The notes: generated from the letters alone by a model not told the origin. 64,000 nucleotides of DNA from Chloracidobacterium sp. (GCA_016716365.1 JADJWM010000017.1:992001-1056000); one strand, 5' to 3'. Positions 17,169-27,088 are shown, numbered from the stretch's first letter. Made by a program: numbers and translations.

Positions 17169-18752
17169 TCATCGAGCGGCGGGCTCGTCGATCCGGCCTT
17201 TGAAATTTGCAAGAGCGATCACGAGATCATCGATCAGTCCTGTGCGGTCACGCGTTTGTGCCACGCCGTTGACGAGGAACGAAACGATCAGCGTCTCGCC
17301 GCCCGCCGTGGTTACGTAGCCGGAGAGCGCCGACACCTGGTTCAGTGTTCCGGTCTTTCCTCGCATGTTTCCTTCAGCGGCCGATCCGCGAAAACGGTTC
17401 GCCAGCGTTCCGTCCACGCCGCCGATCGTCAGGCTGTCGCGCCACGCTTGCGCATATTTGCTTCGTTTCGCCATGTACGAATAAAGCTGGACAACCGCCG
17501 ACGGCGTGATCAGATTGTGACGCGACAGCCCGCTGCCGTCATACTGAAGCACCGAATCAGGAGCCGTGCCGACCTCAGCCAGAAATCCGCGGACCGCATC
17601 GATCCCGAGTGCAGAACTATCCTTCTCAATATCGGCAGCGGCCGCCCGCGGGACCGAACGCGACAACCGCGCTCGTTCGTTTTCGCCGAGCGTCCATAGG
17701 AGCACTTCCGTGTACATGTTCTGGCTCGGCTTCATCGTCTTCGCCGCGATCAGGGCAAGCGGCGGAGATTCGAGCTGCGCGATCTCAACGCTTGGCATCT
17801 GCTCCGTCTTCGCCATCCGCGACATCGTGCGATATCCGCCGGTTACAGCGATGCCTTTTTCTTCCAGCCTCTGTTTCAGCAGCGCTGCAAAAAGTTCGGC
17901 CGGCCGGCTGACCGCGACCTGCCCGTTGAAACCCGTGTTGCCCGTGGGGAGCGTTCCGGATATCTCAAGTTGGTTCTGCCCGAGCAGCTTTTCGATCTTC
18001 AGCGTTCGCACGGAACCGGCCGCCGTCGTCATGCATTGATTCCTTATTCGGTACACCGGATTGTACGGAACCATCCGGACCGAACATGTATAGCCGACGG
18101 GCCCGGGCGTAACGCTGAGCTCGATCGCGTTGTCGTTCAAGGGAAGCGCCGACACCTCGGCTCCGTAATACCATTGGAGATCATCCCATTCCCATCCCGA
18201 AGGCAGCGGGCCGCCTCTGAAGTATGTGTCGTCAGCGATGATGTCGCCGGTTATCTTCTTGATGCCCGCACCCGCGATCCGCTCGGCGATCAGATCGACG
18301 GACTTGACGGGATCGCCGTCCGCGAAACCTTTCGAAAGCGAGACGTCGCCTCTTCCGAAAATGCGAAGGTCGCCGTTGACCGTGCCTGATTGGTCGGGAA
18401 GGGCGGATGCAAAGATCGTCGTGACAAATCGAAAATCGGGAGTGAGCTTTTCAAGAGCGGCGGCCACCGTGAAGTTCTTCATGTTCGAAGCCGGCATGAA
18501 ATACTTTTCGCTGTTCTGTTCGAAGACGACCGAGCCCGTTGATAAAGAGACAACCTTGATGCCGATGTGGCCTCGTTGAAGCTGGGGACGGTCCAAACGC
18601 CGGCGCATCTCTTCCTGCAGGTCGGCCAGTGTCGGCAGCGGTTTCGAGACCGGGGACCGAATCGTTTGGCCATCGATCTGCCACGCGAACGAGATGCAGA
18701 TCAGCAGAACAAGCTGGACAATTGAGTATCGCGGATGATCTCTTTTAAGCAT
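17169..18752 (-). CDS. dacB: D-alanyl-D-alanine carboxypeptidase/endopeptidase (PBP4 type)
   Basis: 527 residues from the ATG at 18752, which gives a signal peptide (IVQLVLLICISFAWQI...). The three penicillin-binding motifs of peptidase family S13 are present: SNMK (Ser89, Lys92), SQN near 343, and KTG near 466 in MRGKTGTLNQVSALSGY. The segment YDGSGLSRHNLITP is a PBP4 hallmark. The enzyme trims and cleaves peptide cross-links of peptidoglycan in the periplasm. The copper-amine-oxidase-like gene upstream ends in a strong terminator, so dacB is probably transcribed separately. Confidence 0.94.
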   Translation of the reverse strand: MLKRDHPRYSIVQLVLLICISFAWQIDGQTIRSPVSKPLPTLADLQEEMRRRLDRPQLQRGHIGIKVVSLSTGSVVFEQNSEKYFMPASNMKNFTVAAALEKLTPDFRFVTTIFASALPDQSGTVNGDLRIFGRGDVSLSKGFADGDPVKSVDLIAERIAGAGIKKITGDIIADDTYFRGGPLPSGWEWDDLQWYYGAEVSALPLNDNAIELSVTPGPVGYTCSVRMVPYNPVYRIRNQCMTTAAGSVRTLKIEKLLGQNQLEISGTLPTGNTGFNGQVAVSRPAELFAALLKQRLEEKGIAVTGGYRTMSRMAKTEQMPSVEIAQLESPPLALIAAKTMKPSQNMYTEVLLWTLGENERARLSRSVPRAAAADIEKDSSALGIDAVRGFLAEVGTAPDSVLQYDGSGLSRHNLITPSAVVQLYSYMAKRSKYAQAWRDSLTIGGVDGTLANRFRGSAAEGNMRGKTGTLNQVSALSGYVTTAGGETLIVSFLVNGVAQTRDRTGLIDDLVIALANFKGRIDEPAAR

Positions 18753-18804
18753 ATTTACAGGTTCCAACGATCTTAGATGATCTGCCGGTGCGTTGCCGCC
18801 GCAA

Positions 18805-18839
18805 CGAAAAAGCAGTATCAACATTGTGTTGATACTGCT
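18805..18839 (-). terminator. Intrinsic terminator between the amine-oxidase-like gene and dacB
   Basis: A perfect 13-bp inverted repeat (AGCAGTATCAACA, 18811-18823, and its complement at 18827-18839) with a 3-base loop is followed on the minus strand by a run of T. It lies just past the stop of the amine-oxidase-like gene. Confidence 0.85.
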
Positions 18840-18862
18840 TCGTTATTTCAACTGCAGAGCGG

Positions 18863-20602
18863 CTACCAGCGGATCGGACGCAGGACGGGCCCGAGGATGT
18901 GCGCACCCGTGATCACATTCGGCGTGTCGAGCCGGCTTGAATCATCAGACCTTACCTGATGGCCCGCATACCAAAGAACAAGGTCCTGATCCACAAGCGA
19001 TTCACCGTTTATCCACGGCGTCAAATTCGCCGCCGGATAGCTGGCCCCGTCCGGATCGTCGAGTTCAGTCGGGGCGGCGGGCGTGCCTTTGAACTGCATA
19101 AGCCAAAAATCGCCCCCGCCGAAAGCGTCGGTCACGTTGCCGAGCGCATCGATGACGGTTCCGTCGTTCGTGCCCGGTACGATCTGGTATGCTTCGCTGC
19201 CCGCCGAATTCTGGATCATAATGCTTCGGCTGAGCTGTGACCGTTTATAAAATTGAGTCTCGGTGTCGATAAGACGCTGGAAACGGCGGCCGCGTTCCAT
19301 CAAGTACGCTCGGTTGTTCGAGCCCACGACATCAAAATCGAGACGCCAGTAAACGTGATGGGTGCGTTGAATGCAGACACACGAATCCGCGATCGATCCG
19401 AAGCCGAATCGCGGCCGGATGGTTCCGTCGGTCGCGAACCGCCACTCCATGATGTATCGGTACCAGCCTGCGTTCATCTCGGTGACCATCACCACCTCGG
19501 TGCCGAACCCGACATCCTGCGTGTAGATCGCGACACCCTGAAAATTGCCCGTGTCGTTGCGCGTTTCGATAGCGGTCGTTGCGACCTCGCCCGGGGCAAG
19601 TATCCGCATTCCGGGCGCAGGATTCTGCGCCCCGGCCTCAGGTGCATTGAAAAATCCTTCTGCATACTGCCAGTCCCGAAAGGGCCCGCAGCTGTTCACA
19701 TACTTCACGTTAAGGATCGGCACGTGTCCGCGTTTCAGGACCGACTTCCCGCGGTACTTCACGTCACGGATCTCCAGGCCCGATCGCTCGAACTGCGCCC
19801 CCGAAGAGGACGACGGCCTGATTATCAGCATCTCCCAAAGCGGCGACGAACCGCCCTGTTCATTGACGGTCAGCGTGAACTGGCCCGCAACGCCCGCTCC
19901 GGAACTACCCTGGCCCGCACTCGGGATCCCGCATGAATCGGGGGTCGCGGCAGACGTGGGCGGGGCATTATTCTCATAACGATGGACCTTGTTGTTCTTG
20001 AAACTTACACCGACGATGCGGTTGTCACCCGTATTGGGATCGAGGATGCCGATGTTGACCAAACGCTCGCCGTTGACGACGGTGGTCGGGGGCATCGCTT
20101 CATAGAATTCCACCCGCTTAGACTTGCGAAGCATTCCGATCTCGGCGTCCTGTTCCATAAGGGCATAGGCGGCGCGGATCTCGGCATCGCCGATGCCCGG
20201 TACCGCGTTCACCCAGTACGAGGTCAGCGGCTCGCGGCCCGCGAAGTCGCCCTCGACATAAAGCGCTAGATCGGTCGAATAGTTGTAGTAAACGACCCGA
20301 AATCCGCTCGGCGGCGCGGATGCTCCCGTTTTGGAGGCCGATCCGCTGTAAATGTACTCAAAGCCGACCTCGCGGAATTTCGATCCGCTCAGCTCTCGCC
20401 GGACCTGTTCGTTCGCTTCCACGCGGGCCCGAGCCTGATCGACGTCGGCCTGGCTTGGCCCCCACGGCAAAACCTTTATATTCAGCTTTTTTTCGCCTCG
20501 TTTGGCTTTGGCCGGAACATTGTCGCCGGCGGCCGCCAGAACTTCGCCGGGGGCGATCAGAACGATAGCTGCGATCGCCGAAATTATTAACTTCCTGAAC
20601 AT
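18863..20602 (-). CDS. Secreted divergent copper-amine-oxidase-like protein
   Basis: 579 residues with a signal peptide (LIISAIAAIVLIAPGEVLA). From about residue 275 it follows the catalytic domain order of copper amine oxidases: LEIRDVKYRGKSVLKRG, then Tyr381 in WYRYIMEWRFATDG (the usual motif is NYDY...W.F..DG), a His pair at 415-416 before YWRLDFDVVG, and His548 in DLVLWYAGHQVRSDD. The positions fit the cofactor tyrosine and copper ligands, but the Asn and Asp flanking the tyrosine are replaced by Trp and Arg, and the His-x-His spacing is altered. Function as an amine oxidase is therefore uncertain. A hairpin terminator follows the stop. Confidence 0.7.
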   Translation of the reverse strand: MFRKLIISAIAAIVLIAPGEVLAAAGDNVPAKAKRGEKKLNIKVLPWGPSQADVDQARARVEANEQVRRELSGSKFREVGFEYIYSGSASKTGASAPPSGFRVVYYNYSTDLALYVEGDFAGREPLTSYWVNAVPGIGDAEIRAAYALMEQDAEIGMLRKSKRVEFYEAMPPTTVVNGERLVNIGILDPNTGDNRIVGVSFKNNKVHRYENNAPPTSAATPDSCGIPSAGQGSSGAGVAGQFTLTVNEQGGSSPLWEMLIIRPSSSSGAQFERSGLEIRDVKYRGKSVLKRGHVPILNVKYVNSCGPFRDWQYAEGFFNAPEAGAQNPAPGMRILAPGEVATTAIETRNDTGNFQGVAIYTQDVGFGTEVVMVTEMNAGWYRYIMEWRFATDGTIRPRFGFGSIADSCVCIQRTHHVYWRLDFDVVGSNNRAYLMERGRRFQRLIDTETQFYKRSQLSRSIMIQNSAGSEAYQIVPGTNDGTVIDALGNVTDAFGGGDFWLMQFKGTPAAPTELDDPDGASYPAANLTPWINGESLVDQDLVLWYAGHQVRSDDSSRLDTPNVITGAHILGPVLRPIRW

Positions 20603-20740
20603 TATGACTCCTTGAAATACACTAATGCGGACGGGTAACCTGACACCCTAGGAATAGCATCATTCACCGCCCCGGGTCAAGAATTTTAACCCCGCGGGCG
20701 GCGATCGACTGAACCCTTTGCAGTTGCGGAAATCGCTGGT

Positions 20741-23272
20741 CTACTTACATTTAGAATAACCGCAGTCACGGCAGAAATCGCACCCCGAAGCGTGCTCCAA
20801 CTGGCCGCGGCATTCCGGGCACTCGCCAATGAGCGTGGACATTTCAGCCACGGCGGCCCCACCCGGCTCCGCTTTGACGCTGCGGACCGATTCGGGCAAG
20901 TTCCTCAGGCGGCGTTCCACACGCAGCAAGCATTCCGCGACCGCCTGTTCCGGCGACGTGAGCAGCCGCTTATTGAACCAGACGGCGTGCGTTCCGGTGA
21001 CCTTGTTCAGGCTGCGGGCGACCTCTGCAACATCGAAACCGCCGCGGACCATCTTAGAAGCAAGCAGACCGACGCCCTGGCTGATCGGCCCCGTCGCGAA
21101 CACCTCCAATATCCTTTCGCCGTCGTGATTGACCGTGACGTAAAGGTTCTGTCCGTCGAACGGTATCCGCCACGTCGAACCACGCAATTCACGCGGCCGC
21201 TCGACTCGCTCGAACGAAGCTGCCGGTGCCCGCTCGGCCGAAGGGCTTTGCTGGACTTCGCGCGAAGCCTCCGCCTCAGAGGCGTCGCTCGACTCTTTCA
21301 CCTTCGCCGGTCGAAGCGCGTTAAGCACCTGGCCGGTCCGGCTCCCGTCGCGGTAATAACTCACCGCTTTGCAGCCGAGGTCGCGAGCAAGATGGTAAAG
21401 TTCGTCCACCGAATCGATCGTGTCATCGGCGGCACCGTTACACGTCTTCGATATCGAATTGTCAACGTGCTTCTGCGCGGCGGCCAGCACCTTTACATGC
21501 TGAACAGAGCTGATGTCCATCGCCGAGATAAATTCGGGTGGAAGTTCATCCTGGTTCGCTACCACGTGGTCCGCCGCTGCTCGAATGGAATCCTCGTCCG
21601 TCTGGTCGACGTCGACGCCGAGTGCCGACGCGGCAAGCGAGTGCACGTAGGTCCGTGTCCCGACCGTGTCCTGGCGGACATATGCCCATGAGAAATTCGG
21701 CTCGATGCCGGATGACGTTTCCGCGACCAGCGAAATGGTCCCGGTCGGAGCGATCGTCGTGACCTCGTAATTTCGCGGTGTCAGGCGCACATCAGAAGGG
21801 ATGCCGATCTCTTCCCGAAGGAATTGTGTGTAGTCCTCGCGGTTGGCTTCGAACTCGGGGAATACGCCTTTTCTCGCTCCCAATTCCAACGAAGCCTTCC
21901 ATGCCTCGAGGCGGATGAAGCCCATCAGGCGTTCCATCAGGTCGAGCGATTCCTGCCCGCCGTAAATATACTTGAATTGCAGACACAGATCGGCAAAGCC
22001 CATGATGCCAAGGCCCACGGGCCGCGTCCGCTTGACCACATCTTCGATCGCAGGTAGCGGAAAATACCCTGTGTCGATCACGTTGTCGAGGAACTGCGTC
22101 GACCTCCTCACGGTCTCTCGAAGCCGGTCCCAATCGATCGAGTCGTTCACCGACGGTTCACCGCTCCCCGATCTAAAGAACTTCGCAACGTCGATCGAGC
22201 CGAGATTGCATGAATTGTTGAAATGGAGCTGCTGCTCGCCGCAAGGATTGCACGCGTAGATCGGGCCCATCGATGCCTTCAGGTGATTGTGACGATTCAC
22301 TTCGTCGATGAAGATCACTCCGGGTTCCGCATATTTATGCGCCGATGCGACGATCCGCTTCCAGATATCGGGTGCGTAGACCATCCCCGGCATCGGCGGC
22401 TCCTCGACCGTGCAGTCCGAAAGGTCCGCGGTCTCGAACTCGATCTTGTCGGCAAACGTCGCAATTGACCCGTCGGATTTTTTGTAGAGAACGTAATCTG
22501 AGCCGGTGACGGGGTCGAACACGGGCTGAGTCCAGGGCTCGCCGCCGAATTCTGTTTGAAACCAGAGTCCGCGATCGACCGCCTCCATAAAAGCGTCGGT
22601 GACGGTTACCGAGATATTGAAGTTCGTAAGGCTGCTCTGGTCGTTCTTTGCATGGATAAAGCGAAGGACGTCCGGATGCCTGACCGAGATGATGCCCATG
22701 TTCGCTCCGCGTCGAACACCGCCCTGCTTTACGACCTCGGTCGTTTGGTTGACGATGTTCATAAAGCTCACGGGCCCCGATGCGACGCCCCTCGTCGAGT
22801 TGACCATCGATCCGGCCGGCCGCAAAAACTCGTAGGTCATCCCGGTGCCGCCGCCTGTCTGATGGATGATCGCTACGTTCTGAGCGTGCTCCATGATCCC
22901 TTCGATCGAGTCGGGCACGTTCAAGACAAAACACGCGGCGAGTTGTCCCTTCGGCTTTCCGGCGTTTACCAGGCAAGGCGTATTCGGGATGAACTCGCGG
23001 CGAAGCATTATCGCCTCCATGTCGTTATAGAACCGCGATCTCTCGTCCGGATCGGTTTCGGCCATCGATACGTGACCGACGACCCGCCGGACAATGTCGT
23101 CCCAAGTTTCGATCGGATTACCGTGCTCGTCTTTGACCGAATAGCGTTTAGCAACGATCTTCTTCGCGTTCAATCCGAGCGGTGCATAAACGTGACCGGA
23201 GCGGGTTATCGTGTCGGTTTCGCCGGCGGTTCTGGCTGCCTTGGCCGATGTCGATTCGAAGGCCTGTCTCAT
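20741..23272 (-). CDS. nrdJ: Adenosylcobalamin-dependent (class II) ribonucleotide reductase
   Basis: 843 residues. It carries the catalytic barrel with INTPCLVNAGKPKGQLAACFVL-like start (here IPNTPCLVNAG), CNPCGEQQLHFNNSCNLGSID, and APTGTISLVAETSSGIEPNF. A TSCPD domain (about 690-790) and a C-terminal cysteine cluster (CPEC...CDFCRDCGYSKC) follow; these are typical for the long bacterial NrdJ. It reduces ribonucleotides to deoxyribonucleotides using B12 and needs no oxygen. No N-terminal ATP-cone is seen. The start at 23272 has a GGAGAG ribosome site. No cobalamin riboswitch is visible upstream. Confidence 0.96.
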   Translation of the reverse strand: MRQAFESTSAKAARTAGETDTITRSGHVYAPLGLNAKKIVAKRYSVKDEHGNPIETWDDIVRRVVGHVSMAETDPDERSRFYNDMEAIMLRREFIPNTPCLVNAGKPKGQLAACFVLNVPDSIEGIMEHAQNVAIIHQTGGGTGMTYEFLRPAGSMVNSTRGVASGPVSFMNIVNQTTEVVKQGGVRRGANMGIISVRHPDVLRFIHAKNDQSSLTNFNISVTVTDAFMEAVDRGLWFQTEFGGEPWTQPVFDPVTGSDYVLYKKSDGSIATFADKIEFETADLSDCTVEEPPMPGMVYAPDIWKRIVASAHKYAEPGVIFIDEVNRHNHLKASMGPIYACNPCGEQQLHFNNSCNLGSIDVAKFFRSGSGEPSVNDSIDWDRLRETVRRSTQFLDNVIDTGYFPLPAIEDVVKRTRPVGLGIMGFADLCLQFKYIYGGQESLDLMERLMGFIRLEAWKASLELGARKGVFPEFEANREDYTQFLREEIGIPSDVRLTPRNYEVTTIAPTGTISLVAETSSGIEPNFSWAYVRQDTVGTRTYVHSLAASALGVDVDQTDEDSIRAAADHVVANQDELPPEFISAMDISSVQHVKVLAAAQKHVDNSISKTCNGAADDTIDSVDELYHLARDLGCKAVSYYRDGSRTGQVLNALRPAKVKESSDASEAEASREVQQSPSAERAPAASFERVERPRELRGSTWRIPFDGQNLYVTVNHDGERILEVFATGPISQGVGLLASKMVRGGFDVAEVARSLNKVTGTHAVWFNKRLLTSPEQAVAECLLRVERRLRNLPESVRSVKAEPGGAAVAEMSTLIGECPECRGQLEHASGCDFCRDCGYSKCK

Positions 23273-23625
23273 GGGGTGGTCTCTCCTGGCTTTGCCGCGA
23301 CGGTCAGGTCAGCGGCAGAAACTTGATTAATTAATACTATTTTAACACTCGCGAGTTAGAAGGAAGAAGCTTTGTTACGTCCGCTTTTGGTCGAGAAAGC
23401 AATACGGATCGGCGGCCGTGGCAAAACTTCTCAGAGGTTAGACCAACTCAATCTCCAAGTCAACAAAAATCTACTACATCTGGTAGAAAGGCGGCCACGA
23501 ACCCCCAATCCATTGACAATACGGGAGTTCCGGGTTGCCGGCGGCCGCGTCCTATTCACGAGCAGCGTCGGCTGACGAACTGCCGCAAATTGACTTTTCC
23601 GAGGCTGAAGAACGAATAATTAATA
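23273..23625. other. 353-bp divergent intergenic region between nrdJ and hslO
   Basis: No gene is supported. The AT-rich stretch 23325-23346 next to the palindrome ACTCGCGAGT (23347-23356) is the likeliest promoter/operator zone for nrdJ on the minus strand. I do not see a clear NrdR box pair or a riboswitch. Confidence 0.5.
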
Positions 23626-24528
23626 GTGATCGATAAACTTATCCAGGGAACTGCCGCCGGTGGCTCGATCCGCGTGCTTGCCGCGGTGACAACCGGCGTT
23701 CTAACTGAAGCCGTGCGCCGTCACGAGACATCGCCGACGGTCTCTGCAGCATTCGGCCGCGTCCTTTCGGGCACGCTCCTTCTCGGCGCGACCTTTAAGG
23801 ACCTTGACCGGTTGACCGTCCGGATCGACGCCAAGGGGCCGGTCGAGTCGATCGTAGCCGAGACCGACGGGTCCGGGGCTGTGAGGGGCTATGTACGGAA
23901 CGCCTCAGTCGAACTCCCGCCCTCAGGCAACGGGAAATTCAACGTCGCGGGCATCGTCGGCGACGGCACCCTTTCGGTCATTCGCGAAGCTGGATTCGAG
24001 ATGGGGCTCCGGAAGGATCCTTACGTCGGTTCGGTCCCGCTGGTCTCCGGCGAGATCGCTGAAGACTTCGCCTATTATCTTGCAAAGTCGGAGCAGATCC
24101 CGTCCGCTGTCCTGCTTGGGGTCCTTTTGAAAAACAGCGAACCGTTCGTCGCGGCATCCGGCGGCATTCTCATCCAGATGCTCCCGGGAGCAAGCGAAGA
24201 CCTGATCTCGCAGATCGAGACGTCGATCCAAAACACCCCCCACGTTACCGAACTGATCGCCGCCGGGGCCGGGCCGGAAGGCCTTCTCGAAGAGGCATTG
24301 GGCGGTTTGGATTTCGACATCCTTGCAGAGAGCGAAGTCGCATTTTCGTGCAACTGTTCGTTCGAAAGAGCAAAGGCGCTCGTTTCCGCATTGGGTCGGG
24401 AAGAAGTCGAATCGATGTTGCGCGAACAGGGCGGGGCCGTGATGACGTGCGGGTTCTGTAACGAAACTTACAACCTTGATGGCGACGATCTTTCGGCGAT
24501 CCTCGGCGAGCTGGACGCCGAAAGATAA
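23626..24528 (+). CDS. hslO: Hsp33 redox-regulated chaperone
   Basis: 300 residues from a GTG start (VIDKLIQGTAAGGSIRVLAAV). The four zinc cysteines are conserved as CNC (about 242-244) and CGFC (about 275-278) near the C terminus. On oxidative stress these lose zinc and form disulfides, activating the holdase in the cytoplasm. Internal motifs such as GRVLSGTLLLGATFKDLDRLTVRIDAKGP and VSGEIAEDFAYYLAKSEQIPSA are typical. It is divergent from nrdJ and convergent with the phosphoesterase gene. Confidence 0.96.
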   Translation: MIDKLIQGTAAGGSIRVLAAVTTGVLTEAVRRHETSPTVSAAFGRVLSGTLLLGATFKDLDRLTVRIDAKGPVESIVAETDGSGAVRGYVRNASVELPPSGNGKFNVAGIVGDGTLSVIREAGFEMGLRKDPYVGSVPLVSGEIAEDFAYYLAKSEQIPSAVLLGVLLKNSEPFVAASGGILIQMLPGASEDLISQIETSIQNTPHVTELIAAGAGPEGLLEEALGGLDFDILAESEVAFSCNCSFERAKALVSALGREEVESMLREQGGAVMTCGFCNETYNLDGDDLSAILGELDAER

Positions 24529-24558
24529 TTTCGACTGGGCAGCCCACTTTATCCGCAA

Positions 24559-25566
24559 CTACCTTCGACCAGCAAACATCACTGGCTGGGTCCACGCCAT
24601 TTTCCCGTTTGACTCAACGATCTTCGCTCGCACGTAGCCCTCGTCGCCCTTGATCGGATACACGGCCGGGTTCGAATGCGATTCGGCAAGCAAGCGGCCG
24701 CCGCTTCCTATGAAACGGACCGTATATTTGCTTGCGCGCTCCTCCTTGATCGTGATGGATACGGACCTCGAGTCGGTCTTGTAGTCCGCCAGTTCCACTC
24801 CTGTCGAAGCATAGAAATCACCGGTGCGAAGCGACGCAAGTATCGCCGGCACGGTCAGCGAGGACGCCCGGACATAGATCCATCCTTTGCCGGGCGTCGG
24901 TGCGGTCGGGTCGCCGATCCTTTTTAAGTAGTGCGAATCGTCATCCGCGATGCCAAAGACGAGCTTGCCGCTTGTAAGCACCGCATCCCACAATGCCTCG
25001 GCCGAAGGCTGCCCGCCGCCGCCCAGATTATTCACGAGCGGATGGCCGTTATAGATCTCCATCAGGCTGTAATTCTGAAGCTTTATCAAATGGTCGGCCG
25101 TCAACGCCCATCCGAAGTTCGGATGATTCACCTGCGTTACGCCGCCGGCTTTGTTGACGTCGTCGATGTTCTTCTGCAGTGTCTCGACCGCTCCGGGCAG
25201 TTTGTTCGGCATCACCACGCGGTCAATGCCGAGAGCGTTGATGTGGTAAGGCTTTCGGTCGAACGAGTCGGTGACCTCCTGCCCGGAGATCACGAGAAAG
25301 CGGCCGCTCTGGCCGAACAGGTCGTTTAGCGGCGCGACGTTCGTAACGTATTCGTGGTCCGTGATGAAGAGGAAGTTGTACCCGTTTTGCCGGTACCATT
25401 TCACCACGTCATCAGGCGTGGAATCGCCGTCGCTGTTCAGCGTATGCGTGTGCGTATTACCTTTGAACCAGCGCCGCTCCTGGGCCGGGACCGCGATCGA
25501 TCCGATCAGAAGCATACAAACCGGCAGGCATCCCAACAGCATCCTTTGATAGGTCTTCATTCTCAT
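24559..25566 (-). CDS. Secreted PHP-type metallo-phosphoesterase (CehA/McbA family)
   Basis: 335 residues from the ATG at 25566 (a second ATG is two codons on). It has a signal peptide (LLGCLPVCMLLIGSIAVPA) and starts its catalytic domain at RRWFKGNTHTHTLNSDGDSTP, with the metal-binding HTHT and TDHEY motifs of the PHP fold. Later motifs include ISGQEVTD, INALG, QVNHPNFGW, LMEIYNG and FGIADDDSHY. The family contains phosphoesterases and carbaryl-type hydrolases, so the substrate cannot be named. It follows the flavin reductase gene after about 37 bp. Confidence 0.85.
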   Translation of the reverse strand: MRMKTYQRMLLGCLPVCMLLIGSIAVPAQERRWFKGNTHTHTLNSDGDSTPDDVVKWYRQNGYNFLFITDHEYVTNVAPLNDLFGQSGRFLVISGQEVTDSFDRKPYHINALGIDRVVMPNKLPGAVETLQKNIDDVNKAGGVTQVNHPNFGWALTADHLIKLQNYSLMEIYNGHPLVNNLGGGGQPSAEALWDAVLTSGKLVFGIADDDSHYLKRIGDPTAPTPGKGWIYVRASSLTVPAILASLRTGDFYASTGVELADYKTDSRSVSITIKEERASKYTVRFIGSGGRLLAESHSNPAVYPIKGDEGYVRAKIVESNGKMAWTQPVMFAGRR

Positions 25567-25603
25567 TATTTTGGCCGACGTGATGGTTCGGGTCCGACAA
25601 TGA

Positions 25604-26080
25604 TCAAGCCGATATCGATCGATAGTCGCCTCTGAAATACAGGATCGGATCGCCGTCATTAACCGTGGCCGTCTCGACCTCGCCGACGAATATCGAATGG
25701 TCCCCGCCGTCGAACGAATTGGTGATCCGGCATTCCAGCGTTACCAGGCAGCCGCTCAGAAGCGGGATCCCGTCGATACCTGTCGAGAATTCGACCTCGT
25801 CGAACTTGTCATCCAATTGGGACGCGAACCGTTCGGAAAGTTCGCGTTGGCCCTCGCTTAAAAAATTGACGACGAACGTTCGCGACCAGAGAAGTGCTTC
25901 GTGGCTTCCGGTCGTCTTTTCGATGCAGACCAGCACACGGGGCGGTTCCAACGAAAGCGAGCAGAACGCCGAGACCGTGATGCCGTGAAAACGGTTCTCC
26001 TCGTCGCGGGACGTAACGACAGTTACGCCGCTGGGAAAACGCGACAATGCGGCCCGGAACTCTTCGCTGCTGACTGGCAT
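25604..26080 (-). CDS. Flavin reductase family protein (FMN-binding split barrel)
   Basis: 158 residues. The profile FRAALSRFPSGVTVVTSRDE, GITVSAFCSLSLEPPRVLVCIEK and FVVNFLSEGQRELSERFAS is that of the HpaC-like flavin reductases, which reduce FMN or FAD with NAD(P)H and hand it to a partner oxygenase. The C-terminal GGDHSIFVGEVETA...YFRGDYRSI is also typical. No partner monooxygenase is adjacent, so it may serve general flavin reduction. Confidence 0.9.
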   Translation of the reverse strand: MPVSSEEFRAALSRFPSGVTVVTSRDEENRFHGITVSAFCSLSLEPPRVLVCIEKTTGSHEALLWSRTFVVNFLSEGQRELSERFASQLDDKFDEVEFSTGIDGIPLLSGCLVTLECRITNSFDGGDHSIFVGEVETATVNDGDPILYFRGDYRSISA

Positions 26081-26179
26081 TCGATCTCAGTTGAAATTTA
26101 AACTATCGGCTAATGTTTCGCAAAAGTATTGGTTTGGGTCGATGCAGCGGAACTCCATAGAATTGAAAAGCTTAGCGTG

Positions 26180-27088
26180 ATGGCGGATAATTTTCTGAAC
26201 GTGATCGAGATCGACGATTTTCTTGCCGAGTCGGCCCGTGTGACCGACGAGTCCCTGGACAAGTTGATCCCGCAGGCCGAGACCGAGCCGAGAAGGCTTC
26301 ACGAGGCGATTCGGTGGAGTCTCTTTGCGGGCGGAAAGCGCTTTCGGCCGGGGCTTGTCTTCGCCGTCGGGCAGATCTTTGACGCCCCCGTGGAAAAGCT
26401 TGTCGGGACCGCTTCGGCGGTCGAGATGATCCATACCTATTCGCTTATCCACGACGACCTTCCGTCGATGGACGACGACGATCTGCGACGCGGCCGCGAG
26501 ACCTGCCACAAGAAATTCGACGAGGCCACCGCGATCCTGGCCGGCGACGTCCTTGAGACTCTTGCCTTTCAAACGATCGCGAATGACCGCACTTTGTCGG
26601 CGGAGATGCGGGTGGAGATCATATCCGAGCTTGCCGCGGCCGCAGGCACGCCCCACGGAATGGTCGCCGGCCAGCAGCTTGATCTCGAGGCCGAGGGCAT
26701 GGCCATCGCGATCGGCGATGTCGAGCATATTCATCGCCTAAAGACGGGAGCATTGATCGCCGCCTGCGGCAAGGCCGGTGCCCTGATCGGCGGCGGGACC
26801 GAAGATGAAGTAGCGACCATTACCGAATATTCAGAGAGCCTCGGGCTCCTGTTCCAGATAACCGACGATCTGCTCGACGTGACCCAGTCGACCGAAGACC
26901 TGGGCAAGACCGCCCGAAAGGATATCGCCGCCAATAAAGCGACCTACCCAAGCGTGTTCGGCGTCGAAGCCAGCTCAGCTCTCGCCCGCGACCTTTGTGA
27001 CAATACGATCGCAAAGCTCGACAATATTGCCCGCCCGACCGAGCTGCTTGCAGGGATCGCCCGCCACATTCTGAATCGATGTTCTTAA
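26180..27088 (+). CDS. ispA: Polyprenyl (farnesyl/geranylgeranyl) diphosphate synthase
   Basis: 302 residues from the ATG at 26180 (an upstream TTG in frame is less likely). Both Asp-rich motifs are intact: DDLPSMD (92-98) with DDDLRRG after it, and DDLLDV near 230. GGKRFRPGLV marks the substrate lysine and arginine. The enzyme condenses isopentenyl diphosphate with allylic diphosphates; chain length (C15 or C20) cannot be assigned safely. It supplies quinones and undecaprenyl carriers. Confidence 0.92.
   Translation: MADNFLNVIEIDDFLAESARVTDESLDKLIPQAETEPRRLHEAIRWSLFAGGKRFRPGLVFAVGQIFDAPVEKLVGTASAVEMIHTYSLIHDDLPSMDDDDLRRGRETCHKKFDEATAILAGDVLETLAFQTIANDRTLSAEMRVEIISELAAAAGTPHGMVAGQQLDLEAEGMAIAIGDVEHIHRLKTGALIAACGKAGALIGGGTEDEVATITEYSESLGLLFQITDDLLDVTQSTEDLGKTARKDIAANKATYPSVFGVEASSALARDLCDNTIAKLDNIARPTELLAGIARHILNRCS

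Noticed and set aside
23513..23535. TTGACA as a promoter for hslO
   Set aside because: No acceptable -10 sequence follows at 16-18 bases.
23372..23575. A 67-residue plus-strand open frame upstream of hslO
   Set aside because: There is no ribosome site, no family resemblance, and no plausible protein pattern.
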